Positions 30,473-38,914 of a stretch of 43,004 nucleotides of DNA are shown one piece after another. Every line of letters starts with the position of its first letter. Positions within the stretch are counted from its first letter, which is position 1. The stretch comes from JBBDRW01 sp040905265. GTDB taxonomy: Bacteria > Bacteroidota > Rhodothermia > Balneolales > Balneolaceae. The notes beneath the pieces were generated by a model, which worked only from the letters and a program-made list of their open reading frames with translations, was not told the origin of the DNA and did no database searches. The position numbers and the translations under genes are program-made. Where the stretch lies: positions 1 to 43,004 of the forward strand of contig JBBDRW010000067.1 of the NCBI GenBank assembly GCA_040905265.1, given 5' to 3'.

Positions 30473-31711
30473 ATGTCTACCAATGTTCTTGTGATCGGAA
30501 CCCTCGACACAAAAGGCCCTGAGTTCGCCTACCTCCGGGACCGGCTTAACAGGCTCGGCGTCGGGACCACCGTTATCGATGCAGGTATCCTCGGTGAACC
30601 GCTCCGGATCACTCCGGACATCAGCCATGCCGACGTGGCCCTGGCCGGCGGGACGACTATCGAGGCCCTGCAGCAGGCCGGCAGTCGGGGAAAAGCTGTA
30701 GAGGGGATGAGGGATGCGCTTATCACGCTTACGCGAAAGCTATACAGTGAAGGGAAAGTAGACGGCATCATCAGCATGGGGGGAGCAGAGGGGGCTGTAA
30801 TGGGCGCCGCTGCCATGATGCAGCTTCCGGTTGGCATACCGAAGATCCTGATCTCGCCCATCGCCTCCGGGAAGCACTACTTCGACCCATTGGTAGGAAC
30901 CAGTGATATTATGGTGATCCATTCGGTCGTCGACATCCTGGGGCTCAACCCGATCGCATGCACGGTGTTTGACAATGCTGCCGCTGCGATGAAGGGGCTG
31001 ACGGAACACGGGAGCCTCTTGCCGGAACCGGCAGAAGGGGAAAAGTATGTTGCCGTAACCATGCTGGGAAATACAACCAGCGCCGTTATGGCGCTTAAAG
31101 AGCGGCTTGCCACGGATGGATATGAAGCGGTTATCTTCCACTCCAACGGGGTCGGCGGGCCGGCTATGGAGGAGCTTGCCGAACTGGATCAGTTCGTCGG
31201 AGTGATCGACTATACCACCAACGAAGTGAACGATCCGCTTGTCGGCGGAATTCACGACGGCGGCCCGGACCGGCTGCGCCGAATCGGCAAACTGGGAATC
31301 CCCCAGGTGATCGTCCCCGGATGTATAGATTTCAGTGTCTTCCACACCGGAGCTGTCCCGCCAGAGCTGCAGGGGCGCCCCGTCTACGACCACAACCCGG
31401 AGTACACCCTCGTCCGTACATCCCGGGAAGAGATGATTCAGCTCGGGGAGATCTTTGCCGAGAGGTTATCCGGCTCTACGGGGCCGGTCGATATTGCCGT
31501 TCCGACCGCGGGGCTCTCCATACCCAACCATCCGGAAGGGGTCTTCTGGGACCCCGATTCTGACAAAGCATTTCTCGACAGCCTGAGAGGGGCCCTGGAG
31601 AAAGTCCGGCCCGATATCGGGATTGAAACGTATGACTTCCATATCAATGATCCGGAGTTTGGCCGGTTGATTGCCGAGCGGTTTCTCAGGCTGATGAAAA
31701 ACGGCAGCTAG
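30473..31711 (+). CDS. Tm-1-like / UPF0261 family protein
   Basis: The 412-residue protein matches the UPF0261/Tm-1-like family. It begins 'VLVIGTLDTKGPEFAYLRDRL' and has a glycine-rich 'GIISMGGAEGAVMG', 'VGTSDIMVIHSVVDILGLN' and 'VFHTGAVPPELQGRPVY'. The plant member Tm-1 binds ATP at the N-terminal domain and inhibits a viral replicase. Bacterial members often sit in sugar or acid catabolic operons with TIM-barrel partners, and their reactions are mostly unknown. It follows the isomerase gene by 33 bases and is the last gene of the cluster. No function is asserted beyond the family. Confidence 0.88.
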   Translation: MSTNVLVIGTLDTKGPEFAYLRDRLNRLGVGTTVIDAGILGEPLRITPDISHADVALAGGTTIEALQQAGSRGKAVEGMRDALITLTRKLYSEGKVDGIISMGGAEGAVMGAAAMMQLPVGIPKILISPIASGKHYFDPLVGTSDIMVIHSVVDILGLNPIACTVFDNAAAAMKGLTEHGSLLPEPAEGEKYVAVTMLGNTTSAVMALKERLATDGYEAVIFHSNGVGGPAMEELAELDQFVGVIDYTTNEVNDPLVGGIHDGGPDRLRRIGKLGIPQVIVPGCIDFSVFHTGAVPPELQGRPVYDHNPEYTLVRTSREEMIQLGEIFAERLSGSTGPVDIAVPTAGLSIPNHPEGVFWDPDSDKAFLDSLRGALEKVRPDIGIETYDFHINDPEFGRLIAERFLRLMKNGS

Positions 31712-31756
31712 GAGTCTGTTGCAAGGCGAAGCCTCAATCTTTTACCGGCTGGCTTC
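31711..31756 (+). terminator. Weak terminator-like hairpin after the UPF0261 gene, with a family B-like start
   Basis: GAAGCC at 31728-31733 can pair with GGCTTC at 31751-31756, followed by TTTAAAAAA. The sequence just after the stop, GGAGTCTGTTGC, resembles the start of family B. The stem is short and the loop long, so terminator function is doubtful. Confidence 0.35.
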
Positions 31757-31781
31757 TTTAAAAAACAGATGAGCAGCAACA

Positions 31782-33275
31782 CTATACATCGGTTTTTTCC
31801 TCTGCCAGCCTGTCTCTCTTCAAGGTCCGGATCGCAGTCACTGCAATGGCAATCAAACACGTGAAAAAGAGCAACCCTTTAAAGAGAAACTCCTCCAGGC
31901 CCGAGTACCGGGCGAGCAGCGGGGCAAACTGAACCAACAGGACACTTCCAGACATCAGCATCAGGGCATGGCCCAGCCTGTAGGGAACAGGAAATTCCCT
32001 GGTGCTAAAATACCAGAGACTGAGAGCCATCACCCCATAACTCCCGACCGTAGTCCAGGCAGCTCCCATCATCCCCATCAGTGGAACCAAAAGAGAATTG
32101 CCGGCAAGCGTCAGAAGTGCTCCCGCCAACATGATTTTTGGCAGTACCCTGGTCTTCTCACTGATAAAGATCCCCGCTGAAAAGTTCATATACCAGCCGT
32201 GAAACCAGTACGCGAGCAGCAGGAAGGGGACAATCTCCAGGCCGGCCCAGTAGGAGCTGTTGATCAGTGTTGCATCCAGCAGTGGTATCCGGATCGCGAC
32301 GATCTCCTCAGCAAAGAGACCTACCAAAAGAAACAGGCCTGCTGCTGCCAGGTTGAAATAGGTGAAGGTACGGGCAAAAATACCGGGAGCATCCGGATTC
32401 TCGGAGTGCCGCATAAAGAAGGGCTGCCATGCCATTCGAAACATCTGGATGAGGAGCAGCATAAAGACAGCAACCTTATAACAGGCGTTGTAGATTCCTA
32501 CGATATCCTCCGGCGAATAGTCGTTTCCATACAGAGAGTGCACCCTGGAGGGGTCCATGCCATTCAGAAAAAACCGGTCCACAGTTTCATTGATTGCATA
32601 GCCAAATCCGGCAGGCACAAACGGCCAGCCGAACAGAAATGCTTTCTTCATCCAGTAACGGTTCCAGTTCCCTCTCAACAGCGGAAGAGTCACGATCCAG
32701 ATCAGGAGCGTAACAACTGCAGACGCAATCAGATTACTGATAAAGACCGCCTCGATTCCGAAACCGAGCCCGAGAATCAGCCAGAAATTCAGAAACAGGT
32801 TAACCGTCACATGCCCGACCCGAAGAAGTGCAAAAAGGATCGGGCGCCGGATGAGCCGCAGCTCTGCAAATGGAACAATAGAGAGGGTATCAAACCAGAG
32901 AATTCCCAGCATCATCAGGTAGATACCGGCGGTCTGTTCATCCAGGCTCAGATACGGCACTACCAGCGGTTCGGCCAGCCAGAGCAGTGCCGTCAGCAGT
33001 GTTGCAAAACCCAAAAGAGACGCCTGCAGGGTTTTGAATATATGAGGAGCCTCTTTCCGGTCTTTGGCATACCGGAGATAGGCAGACTCCATCCCCATTG
33101 TAAAAATCACATTCAGAAAGGCGATCGCTGCATAGACCAGACCGACAATTCCGTATCGGGCTGTATCAAAAACACCGGTATGGAACGGAACCAACAGGTA
33201 ATTTACGAACCTGGCAATCACACTGCTGATACCATAGATCAGGGTATCGGAGAAGAGCTCCCGGAGTATCTTCAA
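31782..33275 (-). CDS. Polysaccharide flippase (MOP/Wzx-like)
   Basis: The 497-residue protein is strongly hydrophobic, with about 14 membrane segments, and begins 'ILRELFSDTLIYGISSVIARFVNYLLVP', a typical MOP/PST oligosaccharide flippase N-terminus. It would move lipid-linked oligosaccharides across the cytoplasmic membrane for surface polysaccharide assembly. The start is TTG at 33275, four bases after the aroQ stop, so it is probably translated together with aroQ. No glycosyltransferase cluster is in the window, so the cargo is unknown. Confidence 0.88.
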   Translation of the reverse strand: MKILRELFSDTLIYGISSVIARFVNYLLVPFHTGVFDTARYGIVGLVYAAIAFLNVIFTMGMESAYLRYAKDRKEAPHIFKTLQASLLGFATLLTALLWLAEPLVVPYLSLDEQTAGIYLMMLGILWFDTLSIVPFAELRLIRRPILFALLRVGHVTVNLFLNFWLILGLGFGIEAVFISNLIASAVVTLLIWIVTLPLLRGNWNRYWMKKAFLFGWPFVPAGFGYAINETVDRFFLNGMDPSRVHSLYGNDYSPEDIVGIYNACYKVAVFMLLLIQMFRMAWQPFFMRHSENPDAPGIFARTFTYFNLAAAGLFLLVGLFAEEIVAIRIPLLDATLINSSYWAGLEIVPFLLLAYWFHGWYMNFSAGIFISEKTRVLPKIMLAGALLTLAGNSLLVPLMGMMGAAWTTVGSYGVMALSLWYFSTREFPVPYRLGHALMLMSGSVLLVQFAPLLARYSGLEEFLFKGLLFFTCLIAIAVTAIRTLKRDRLAEEKTDV

Positions 33276-33279
33276 TGGG

Positions 33280-33714
33280 TCAGGATTGGGTTCCGGTCAA
33301 AAGCAGGGCGTGTACACCCAGGATATAGCTGTTGACACCGAATCCGGTGATGATTCCGTTCACTACACGTCCGGTAACCGACCGCTCCCGAAACTCCTCC
33401 CGGGCATGTATATTGGAGATGTGAACTTCCACTTTCGGCAGCAGGCAGGTCTCCAGTGCATCCCGGATGGCGACAGAAGTGTGTGTAAACCCGCCCCAGT
33501 TACCGATAATCCCGCCAAACCCGTTCTCTTCCGCCTGCTGGATCTGATCGATCAGGTCCCCTTCATGGTTGCTCTGAACCCAATGGAAAGAGTGCTCTGT
33601 AAAGGCGGCCTCCACCTGGTTTCGGATCTCGTCCAGAGAAGCCGTTCCGTACGCGTTTCGGTCTCGTTTGCCAAGCTGATTCAGGTTGGGGCCGTTCAGA
33701 ATTAAAATGTTCAT
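33280..33714 (-). CDS. aroQ: Type II 3-dehydroquinate dehydratase
   Basis: From ATG 33714 the protein is 144 residues, normal for type II dehydroquinase. It has 'LILNGPNLNQLGKRD' (with the catalytic arginine), tyrosine in 'NAYG', the histidine-containing 'THTSVAIRDAL', and 'VEVHISNIHARE', the substrate-binding strand. It dehydrates 3-dehydroquinate in the shikimate pathway as a dodecamer. The loop normally reading N-P-G-A-Y or N-A-G-G-Y is N-W-G-G-F here. A GTG at 33720 adds two residues. The flippase gene follows directly. Confidence 0.95.
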   Translation of the reverse strand: MNILILNGPNLNQLGKRDRNAYGTASLDEIRNQVEAAFTEHSFHWVQSNHEGDLIDQIQQAEENGFGGIIGNWGGFTHTSVAIRDALETCLLPKVEVHISNIHAREEFRERSVTGRVVNGIITGFGVNSYILGVHALLLTGTQS

Positions 33715-33785
33715 ACTCACGTATTATTCAGGTTGGTGTGGAAAGGTCGCTAAATTGGCGGCCAATAAAAACACTGCTGCAGCCA

Positions 33786-33824
33786 GGAGTCTGTCGGACT
33801 TACATCGAATCTGCTGCGGCGGCG
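33786..33824 (+). repeat. Dispersed repeat family B, best copy
   Basis: GGAGTC-TGTCG-GACT starts the element and is followed by TACATCGAATCTGCTGCGGC. Large parts recur at 13437-13472 (minus strand) and 19119-19148. It is directly followed on the other strand by a family A core. Confidence 0.65.
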
Positions 33825-33829
33825 ACAAA

Positions 33830-33846
33830 CATGCTTGACACAACGC
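33830..33846 (-). repeat. Dispersed repeat family A, core after the HIT gene
   Basis: On the minus strand, GCGTTGTGTCAAGCATG matches the family A core with a few changes. It lies three bases after the HIT-family stop codon and abuts the family B copy at 33786-33824. Confidence 0.5.
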
Positions 33847-33849
33847 TGG

Positions 33850-34245
33850 TCAGGCCAATTCTTTTGACATGATCTTTGACAACTCCTCCATGCGCTCCCG
33901 GGAGACGTCAATGGAGTGTCCGAGTGCCATCGACTGGGAATGAGTATAGAGGGGCACCAGATGCAGGTGGGCATGCGGTACCTCAAGGCCCTGAACGATC
34001 ACCCCGGTCCGAATCGGTTTCAGCGTCTTGTCAATTGTCTTTGCAATTCGCCTGGAAAAGGAGATCAGGCCGTGCAACTGCAGGTCAGACAGGTCAAAGA
34101 AATAATCTGTCTCGCGTTTCGGAACCACCAGGGTATGCCCTTCCGCAATCGGGTGGATATCCAGGAATGCATAAAACTCCTCATTTTCGGCAACTTTCCA
34201 GGATGGTATTTCACCTCTGATAATTTTTGTAAAAACTGTTGACAT
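33850..34245 (-). CDS. HIT family protein
   Basis: The 131-residue protein is a histidine-triad nucleotide-binding protein. It has 'FTKIIRGEIPSWKV' at the N-terminus, 'FLDIHPIAEGHTLVVPKRE' in the middle and the triad 'PHAHLHLVPL' near residue 100. HIT proteins hydrolyse nucleotide phosphoramidates or related dinucleoside compounds; the cellular role here is not known. A tRNA-Lys gene is divergent upstream. aroQ follows downstream on the same strand with a repeat-filled spacer. Confidence 0.92.
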   Translation of the reverse strand: MSTVFTKIIRGEIPSWKVAENEEFYAFLDIHPIAEGHTLVVPKRETDYFFDLSDLQLHGLISFSRRIAKTIDKTLKPIRTGVIVQGLEVPHAHLHLVPLYTHSQSMALGHSIDVSRERMEELSKIMSKELA

Positions 34246-34402
34246 GGTTCTGGAAATTTAAATACAATTTTGTAAGATATAGACGAAGCAGCTGACATGG
34301 GATGTTACACGAAATTTGGTTTGATTTCAAAAGCCGGATTCAATGAGTTGTCTGACAAAAACCGGAGCAACTCGCTGCAGCTGTTTTTTTTAGGGAATTT
34401 TG

Positions 34403-34435
34403 TTTGATTTTGAAGGGCCGGTAGCCGTATCTTGG
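34403..34435 (+). promoter_or_regulatory. Candidate Bacteroidota-type promoter for tRNA-Lys
   Basis: TTTG at 34403-34406 and TATCTTGG at 34428-34435 are 21 bases apart. This resembles the Bacteroidota -33 TTTG / -7 TAnnTTTG promoter, with the -7 element imperfect. It would start transcription shortly before the tRNA at 34455. The evidence is pattern and position only. Confidence 0.45.
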
Positions 34436-34454
34436 GCTTCTATTCATGAAGGCT

Positions 34455-34527
34455 GAATCGGTAGCTCAGTTGGCAGAGCAACGGCCTTTTAAGCCGTGGG
34501 TCGTGGGTTCGAATCCCACCCGATTCA
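34455..34527 (+). tRNA. tRNA-Lys (anticodon TTT)
   Basis: The 73-nt sequence folds with a perfect acceptor stem GAATCGG/CCGATTC, D arm GCTC/GAGC, anticodon stem ACGGC/GCCGT around loop CTTTTAA, and T arm GTGGG-TTCGAAT-CCCAC. Anticodon TTT reads lysine codons. CCA is not encoded. An intrinsic terminator follows 41 bases later. Confidence 0.96.
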
Positions 34528-34567
34528 CGCAGTTTATTCACCTTTATTTTTTGAATCTCTCTTGATT

Positions 34568-34605
34568 AACCTCTATCGATTGACCTCGGTAGGGGTTATT
34601 TTTTT
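34568..34605 (+). terminator. Intrinsic terminator after tRNA-Lys
   Basis: AACCTCTA pairs with TAGGGGTT (eight pairs, one G-U) around a 14-base loop, followed by ATTTTTTT. This is the clearest Rho-independent terminator in the window and ends the tRNA-Lys transcript before ftsB. Confidence 0.75.
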
Positions 34606-34712
34606 GTCTTTTCTTATGGAAATGGTGTGCCGGAGAAGTCAGTTCCAACTATTTTCTCAAATTTGTATATTCAACTCAACCTGAATACCACTCTTGTCAA
34701 GACGGTACTGAA

Positions 34713-35012
34713 ATGGATCTACAGATCTTCAACCCCTTACGATGGAAAAAGTCGTTTCTCATCACCATACTGGTTGCTTTTATTACGGTCTGGTTCCTGT
34801 TCCTTGATACATACAGCCTGTATACCCGGTACCAGTTGAACAGCCAGAAAGAAGAACTGAAAGCACGAACGGAACAATTGCGGCTGGAGACCGAAGCTCT
34901 TGAGCAGAAGATCGAAGATCTTTCGAACAACCCGGACTTGTTGGAAAAAATTGCCCGGGAGGAGTATGGGATGAGGAAACCAGGTGAGACGGTGTACCGG
35001 GTTCAGGAGTAG
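34713..35012 (+). CDS. FtsB/DivIC-family septum formation protein
   Basis: The 99-residue protein has a short cytoplasmic basic N-terminus and one membrane segment ('FLITILVAFITVWFLFL', about 15-31). A periplasmic coiled coil follows (about 38-72, rich in Glu, Gln and Leu), then the family-typical 'LLEKIAREEYGMRKPGETVY' end. It joins FtsL and FtsQ-like partners at the division site. Whether it is closer to FtsB or DivIC is not resolved. A GC-rich hairpin follows the stop, then a ROK-family gene. Confidence 0.9.
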   Translation: MDLQIFNPLRWKKSFLITILVAFITVWFLFLDTYSLYTRYQLNSQKEELKARTEQLRLETEALEQKIEDLSNNPDLLEKIAREEYGMRKPGETVYRVQE

Positions 35013-35019
35013 CCGGGAC

Positions 35020-35054
35020 GCACCCCGCCCGGCCCGGCTGTAACGGCGGGGCGC
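35020..35054 (+). terminator. GC-rich hairpin after ftsB/divIC
   Basis: CCCCGCC at 35023-35029 pairs with GGCGGGG at 35045-35051, extended by an outer GC/GC pair past one mismatch, eight bases after the stop. No T-run follows, so termination is uncertain; stabilising the mRNA end is an alternative. Confidence 0.35.
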
Positions 35055-35150
35055 TGCCTCTGCCTGACCGATATCACTTCCTGGCATTCGATGTTGCCGG
35101 CTGTCTTCGGACCGTCACTCCCCCTGACTAATCACTTTACATGATACTCT

Positions 35151-36098
35151 ATGTATGCAATCGGTATAGATTTGGGCGGCACCAATATCAAAGCTGCCCT
35201 GGTTGAAAAAGAGAAAGGAATTGTCGAGAAAATCTCGATCCCGACGGAGGCAGACCGTGGAAAGAGCCATGTCTTTGACCGGATCGGCCAGGCAGTCGGT
35301 CAACTGCTTGAGATGGGGCAGGTTTCCCCTGTCGGAATCGGAATGGGAACTCCCGGTGTCGTCTCGCTTGACCAGCGGACCGTCAGCAACCCTCCCAACC
35401 TGAAAGGATGGGAAATAGAGAATGTAGCCGACGAAATTGAATCCCGGACAGGACTCTCCTGCATCATCGAAAATGATGCGAATCTCGCTGCACTCGGATC
35501 GTCCCGATATGGCATCGGCAAGGATTTCGACAGCCTCATCATGCTGACGCTCGGAACCGGTGTCGGAGGCGGCATCATCTTCAACAGAGGCCTGTTCCGG
35601 GGTACAACCGGCTCGGCAGCCGAACTCGGCCATGTGACCATCGACTACAACGGCCCGATGTCAAACAGCAATACCCGGGGCGGGATTGAAGCCTATCTGG
35701 GTCAGCGGTTTTTAAGCCGGTTTGCGGTGGAGAGAATACGAAAACAGCCGGATAATCCGTTGTTCAAACAGTTTGAGGGGCAGTTCGACTCGCTGGAACC
35801 TCTGCATCTTCATGAAGCAGCCGAGCGGGGGAATGAACTGGCCATCGACATCCTCCGGTCGACCGGTGAGAAGCTCGGATATGCAATCGTGAATTACATT
35901 CACGTACTCGATATCCGAAAAGTTGTCATTTCGGGAGGTGTCGCCAAAGCGGGTGACTGGATTCTTGAACCGGCACGAAAATCTGCTCTGAGTTATCTGA
36001 TGCCCCCGTACCATGACGGATTTGAAATCGTGTATGAGCCTCTTGGAAACGAAGCAGCTCTCTATGGAGCCTCCAGCCTTGCTTTCGAAATGTTGTAA
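35151..36098 (+). CDS. ROK-family sugar kinase (glucokinase-like), zinc cysteines missing
   Basis: The 315-residue protein has the phosphate-binding 'GIDLGGTNIKAAL', 'GIGMGTPGVV', catalytic Asp in 'ENDANLAALG', 'LTLGTGVGGGII' and 'AELGHVTIDYNGP', as in ROK glucokinases. The zinc-binding CxCGxxGCxE block is replaced by 'MSNSNTRGGIE', so all three cysteines are absent while the flanking His and Glu remain. It probably phosphorylates glucose or a related sugar, but loss of the zinc site means another substrate, or a non-kinase role, should be considered. lptD starts 11 bases later. Confidence 0.87.
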   Translation: MYAIGIDLGGTNIKAALVEKEKGIVEKISIPTEADRGKSHVFDRIGQAVGQLLEMGQVSPVGIGMGTPGVVSLDQRTVSNPPNLKGWEIENVADEIESRTGLSCIIENDANLAALGSSRYGIGKDFDSLIMLTLGTGVGGGIIFNRGLFRGTTGSAAELGHVTIDYNGPMSNSNTRGGIEAYLGQRFLSRFAVERIRKQPDNPLFKQFEGQFDSLEPLHLHEAAERGNELAIDILRSTGEKLGYAIVNYIHVLDIRKVVISGGVAKAGDWILEPARKSALSYLMPPYHDGFEIVYEPLGNEAALYGASSLAFEML

Positions 36099-36109
36099 TC
36101 AACTTTCTG

Positions 36110-38845
36110 ATGCGATGTAACCATCCTGTATATATACTGCAATATGCCTTGATCATACTCATGCTTGCGGCAGGATTACTGGTTCAGGACGCGTCCGCCC
36201 AGGAGACCGCACCTCCCGACACCATTCAGACCTCATCACCCGCCGATACACTCCAGTCTCCTCCCGGTGACTCCGGCCCTCCCTCCGACCTTACACAACA
36301 ACCCGGATCTTCCCAGGCGGACCGCCAGGCCACGGAAGGGGTTGTAAATTTCCAGGCAAGGGATTCTCTCGTCTTTCAGTTTCAGGGAGACCGTGAGGGG
36401 GCACTTGTCGGAAATGCAAACGTCAGCCAGAACGAGAATCAGATAACTGCAGGAAGGATTTCACTCTTCCTCGATATCCGGGAAGTTCATGCAGAGACAG
36501 ACACGCCGGAGGACAGCCTCTCCCACCCGACCCTTCAGCGAGGTGAGGAACAGATCCGGAGCTCGCGAATTCTCTTCAATTACGAAACCGAAAAGGGGAA
36601 ATTTAACGCCGCCCGGATCCAGATCCAGGATGGCCACCTGCTCGGCAACCAGGTAAAAAACGTCTCCCGAAGTGAAGTATTTGTGGAGCAGGGACGTTAC
36701 TCCACCTGCCCGCCCACGCACATGTACTACTACCTTCAGTTTGACCGGGGGAAAGTTGTGGATGAGGAGGAGTTCTTCTTTACCAACGCCAGACTCTTCA
36801 TCCTTGGAATCCCCTACCCGATAATCTTTCCGTTCGGATATATACCTGCCGGCATGGGCATTGAAGAGCGCGAATCGGGACTGCTGGAGCCGACCTATGC
36901 CTATCAGAACGTAGACAGACGAGGCATCGGCTTGCAGAACATCGGCTGGTTTCAATACATCAACGACCACCTGACTGCCCAGACCTCCTTTGACATCTAT
37001 ACGTCCGGGTCGTTCTTCAATGAATCCCGGCTGCAGTACAGGGTAACAGACGGATACAACGGAGCGATTACCTTTGGCTACTCCAAAGAGCGCGGACTGG
37101 AACCGACCGACCTCGACTACACCGAGACCGTAAACAAACGGATCTCGATCCGCCATACCCAGGACTTCTCCCCATTTGCCAACATCAGTGCGGATATCAA
37201 CCTGAATACATCAGACTACTATCAGCGAAACTCTTACGATATCGATGAACGGGCGCAGACCAGCAGTTCATCCAGCGTCTCCTACCGGTACCGGCATCCG
37301 GACAACCTCTTTAATTTCAATGTATCCACGAGGCTGAACCAACAGTTTTCAACCAATACAACCCGTCTGAGCGGACCGGAATCCAGCTTCAGCCTCCGTC
37401 AGTTTACCCCGTTTGAGAACAGCTCATCCGGTGCACAGGAACCAAGCTGGTATGAAACCATTTCGATCAGCTACAACAACAACTTCAAATCGGATTTTGA
37501 ATTCAGGCCAGTGGATCAGCAGGATGCAGAGATTAACTGGCTGGAAGCACTGCTGGATCCGGGCAAATACCGGGAGGCGACCGATGACGACCGGCACCTG
37601 AGAACCGGGTTCAGGCAGCAGGCGCAACTCTCCATAAACCGCCTGATACCCAGCCAGTTCCTGAATGTTACAGCCAATACCAGTATGACAGAGTATTGGT
37701 ATCCGAGTACTATCCGAAAAGAGTTCAACCCGGAAGAGAACCGGGTAGAGACGGTCAAAGAGCCGGGATTTGCAGCGGCCCGTGATTTTCAGACCGGAAT
37801 CAATTTCTCCACCACTCTCTACGGACTTTCACAAGCACGAATCGGCGCACTGGAGGGATTCCGTCATACGCTCCGCCCTTCGATCGGCTTCTCCTACCGC
37901 CCGGATTTCAGCGAAGCGATGTGGGGATTCTACCGGGAGGTACAGACAGACACCACCGGCCGGACCCGGCGATATTCGATTTTCGAGAACGGCGTCTATG
38001 GAGGGCCCGGTATGGGGGAGCAGCAGAACCTCAATTTTACACTCGGAAACGTCCTGGAGACAAAACAGGTCCGCCGGGATTCAACAGGTGAAGTGAACAG
38101 CCGGAACCTCCGGATCATCGATAGCTTCAACATCACCTCCTCCTACAACCTGGCCGCAGACAGCCTCAATTTCAGCCAGATCAACATGAGCCTCTCTTCA
38201 AGAGTGATCGAAAATGTCTCGATCCAGCTCTCCGCCAATTATGACCTCTATGCCCGGGATGAAAACGGAGTCCGGATCCATCGCTATATCTGGCAGGAGA
38301 GCGGAAAGTTCCTGCAGCCGTTGCGCTACTCTGCGAATATCAGCACTCAGTTCCGGTTCGGACCAAGCGGATTCCAGCAGGCCCAGACACCGTTGTACCA
38401 ACCGTACGATCCGCTGGACCAGGCATTTTTCAGCCCGGTTGACCAGAGATTTAACCTGCAGCCGGTCGAGCCGCCAAGCTCCGGAATCTCCTTCGGGCTC
38501 AACTTCACCTACTCCTGGCAGCACAGGCCCGGCCAGTCTGCCCAGGAACGGGCGATCCTGAACGTCAGCAACATACAATTCAACCTGACTCCGAAATGGT
38601 CCTTCTCCACAAGGCTGGGCTATGATTTTATCGATAAGGAGCTGACACCTTCACAGTTTAATCTGAACAGGGATCTGGAGTGCTGGACCCTCAGTTTTCA
38701 GTTCAATCCCTTCGGCGATTTCCAGTACTACTTCTTCCGCCTGCGGATCGACAGCGGCCAGATTCAGAGCCTCTTCCAGAAACTTCCGCTGCTAAACAAC
38801 CTGGAGAGAAGCTCCTCGCCAACCGGACGGTCCCCCCGATTCTGA
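36110..38845 (+). CDS. lptD: LptD-like outer-membrane LPS assembly protein
   Basis: The 911-residue protein has a signal peptide (to about 'ASAQE') and an N-terminal Pro/Ser/Thr-rich linker. An OstA/LptA-like beta-jellyroll follows ('EGALVGNANVSQNENQITAG', about 105-190), then a long C-terminal beta-barrel region of alternating Tyr/Phe/Asn-rich strands. It matches the Bacteroidota-type LptD that inserts lipopolysaccharide into the outer leaflet. 'YSTCPPTHMYYY' carries a cysteine that could form a structural disulfide, although only two cysteines are evident in the mature region outside the N-terminus. The downstream gap to ribE holds nothing recognised. Confidence 0.9.
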   Translation: MRCNHPVYILQYALIILMLAAGLLVQDASAQETAPPDTIQTSSPADTLQSPPGDSGPPSDLTQQPGSSQADRQATEGVVNFQARDSLVFQFQGDREGALVGNANVSQNENQITAGRISLFLDIREVHAETDTPEDSLSHPTLQRGEEQIRSSRILFNYETEKGKFNAARIQIQDGHLLGNQVKNVSRSEVFVEQGRYSTCPPTHMYYYLQFDRGKVVDEEEFFFTNARLFILGIPYPIIFPFGYIPAGMGIEERESGLLEPTYAYQNVDRRGIGLQNIGWFQYINDHLTAQTSFDIYTSGSFFNESRLQYRVTDGYNGAITFGYSKERGLEPTDLDYTETVNKRISIRHTQDFSPFANISADINLNTSDYYQRNSYDIDERAQTSSSSSVSYRYRHPDNLFNFNVSTRLNQQFSTNTTRLSGPESSFSLRQFTPFENSSSGAQEPSWYETISISYNNNFKSDFEFRPVDQQDAEINWLEALLDPGKYREATDDDRHLRTGFRQQAQLSINRLIPSQFLNVTANTSMTEYWYPSTIRKEFNPEENRVETVKEPGFAAARDFQTGINFSTTLYGLSQARIGALEGFRHTLRPSIGFSYRPDFSEAMWGFYREVQTDTTGRTRRYSIFENGVYGGPGMGEQQNLNFTLGNVLETKQVRRDSTGEVNSRNLRIIDSFNITSSYNLAADSLNFSQINMSLSSRVIENVSIQLSANYDLYARDENGVRIHRYIWQESGKFLQPLRYSANISTQFRFGPSGFQQAQTPLYQPYDPLDQAFFSPVDQRFNLQPVEPPSSGISFGLNFTYSWQHRPGQSAQERAILNVSNIQFNLTPKWSFSTRLGYDFIDKELTPSQFNLNRDLECWTLSFQFNPFGDFQYYFFRLRIDSGQIQSLFQKLPLLNNLERSSSPTGRSPRF

Positions 38846-38914
38846 GACAGGGAATAGAGAACAGGTGAGAGAAAAGAGGGTGTTGAGGCCAGAAGTGGAC
38901 AAGCATTCAGTATT

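Noticed and set aside
32199..33335. A 378-codon open frame antisense to the flippase gene
   Set aside because: It is very rich in charged and Gln residues, as expected for the complement of hydrophobic codons, and no domain is seen.
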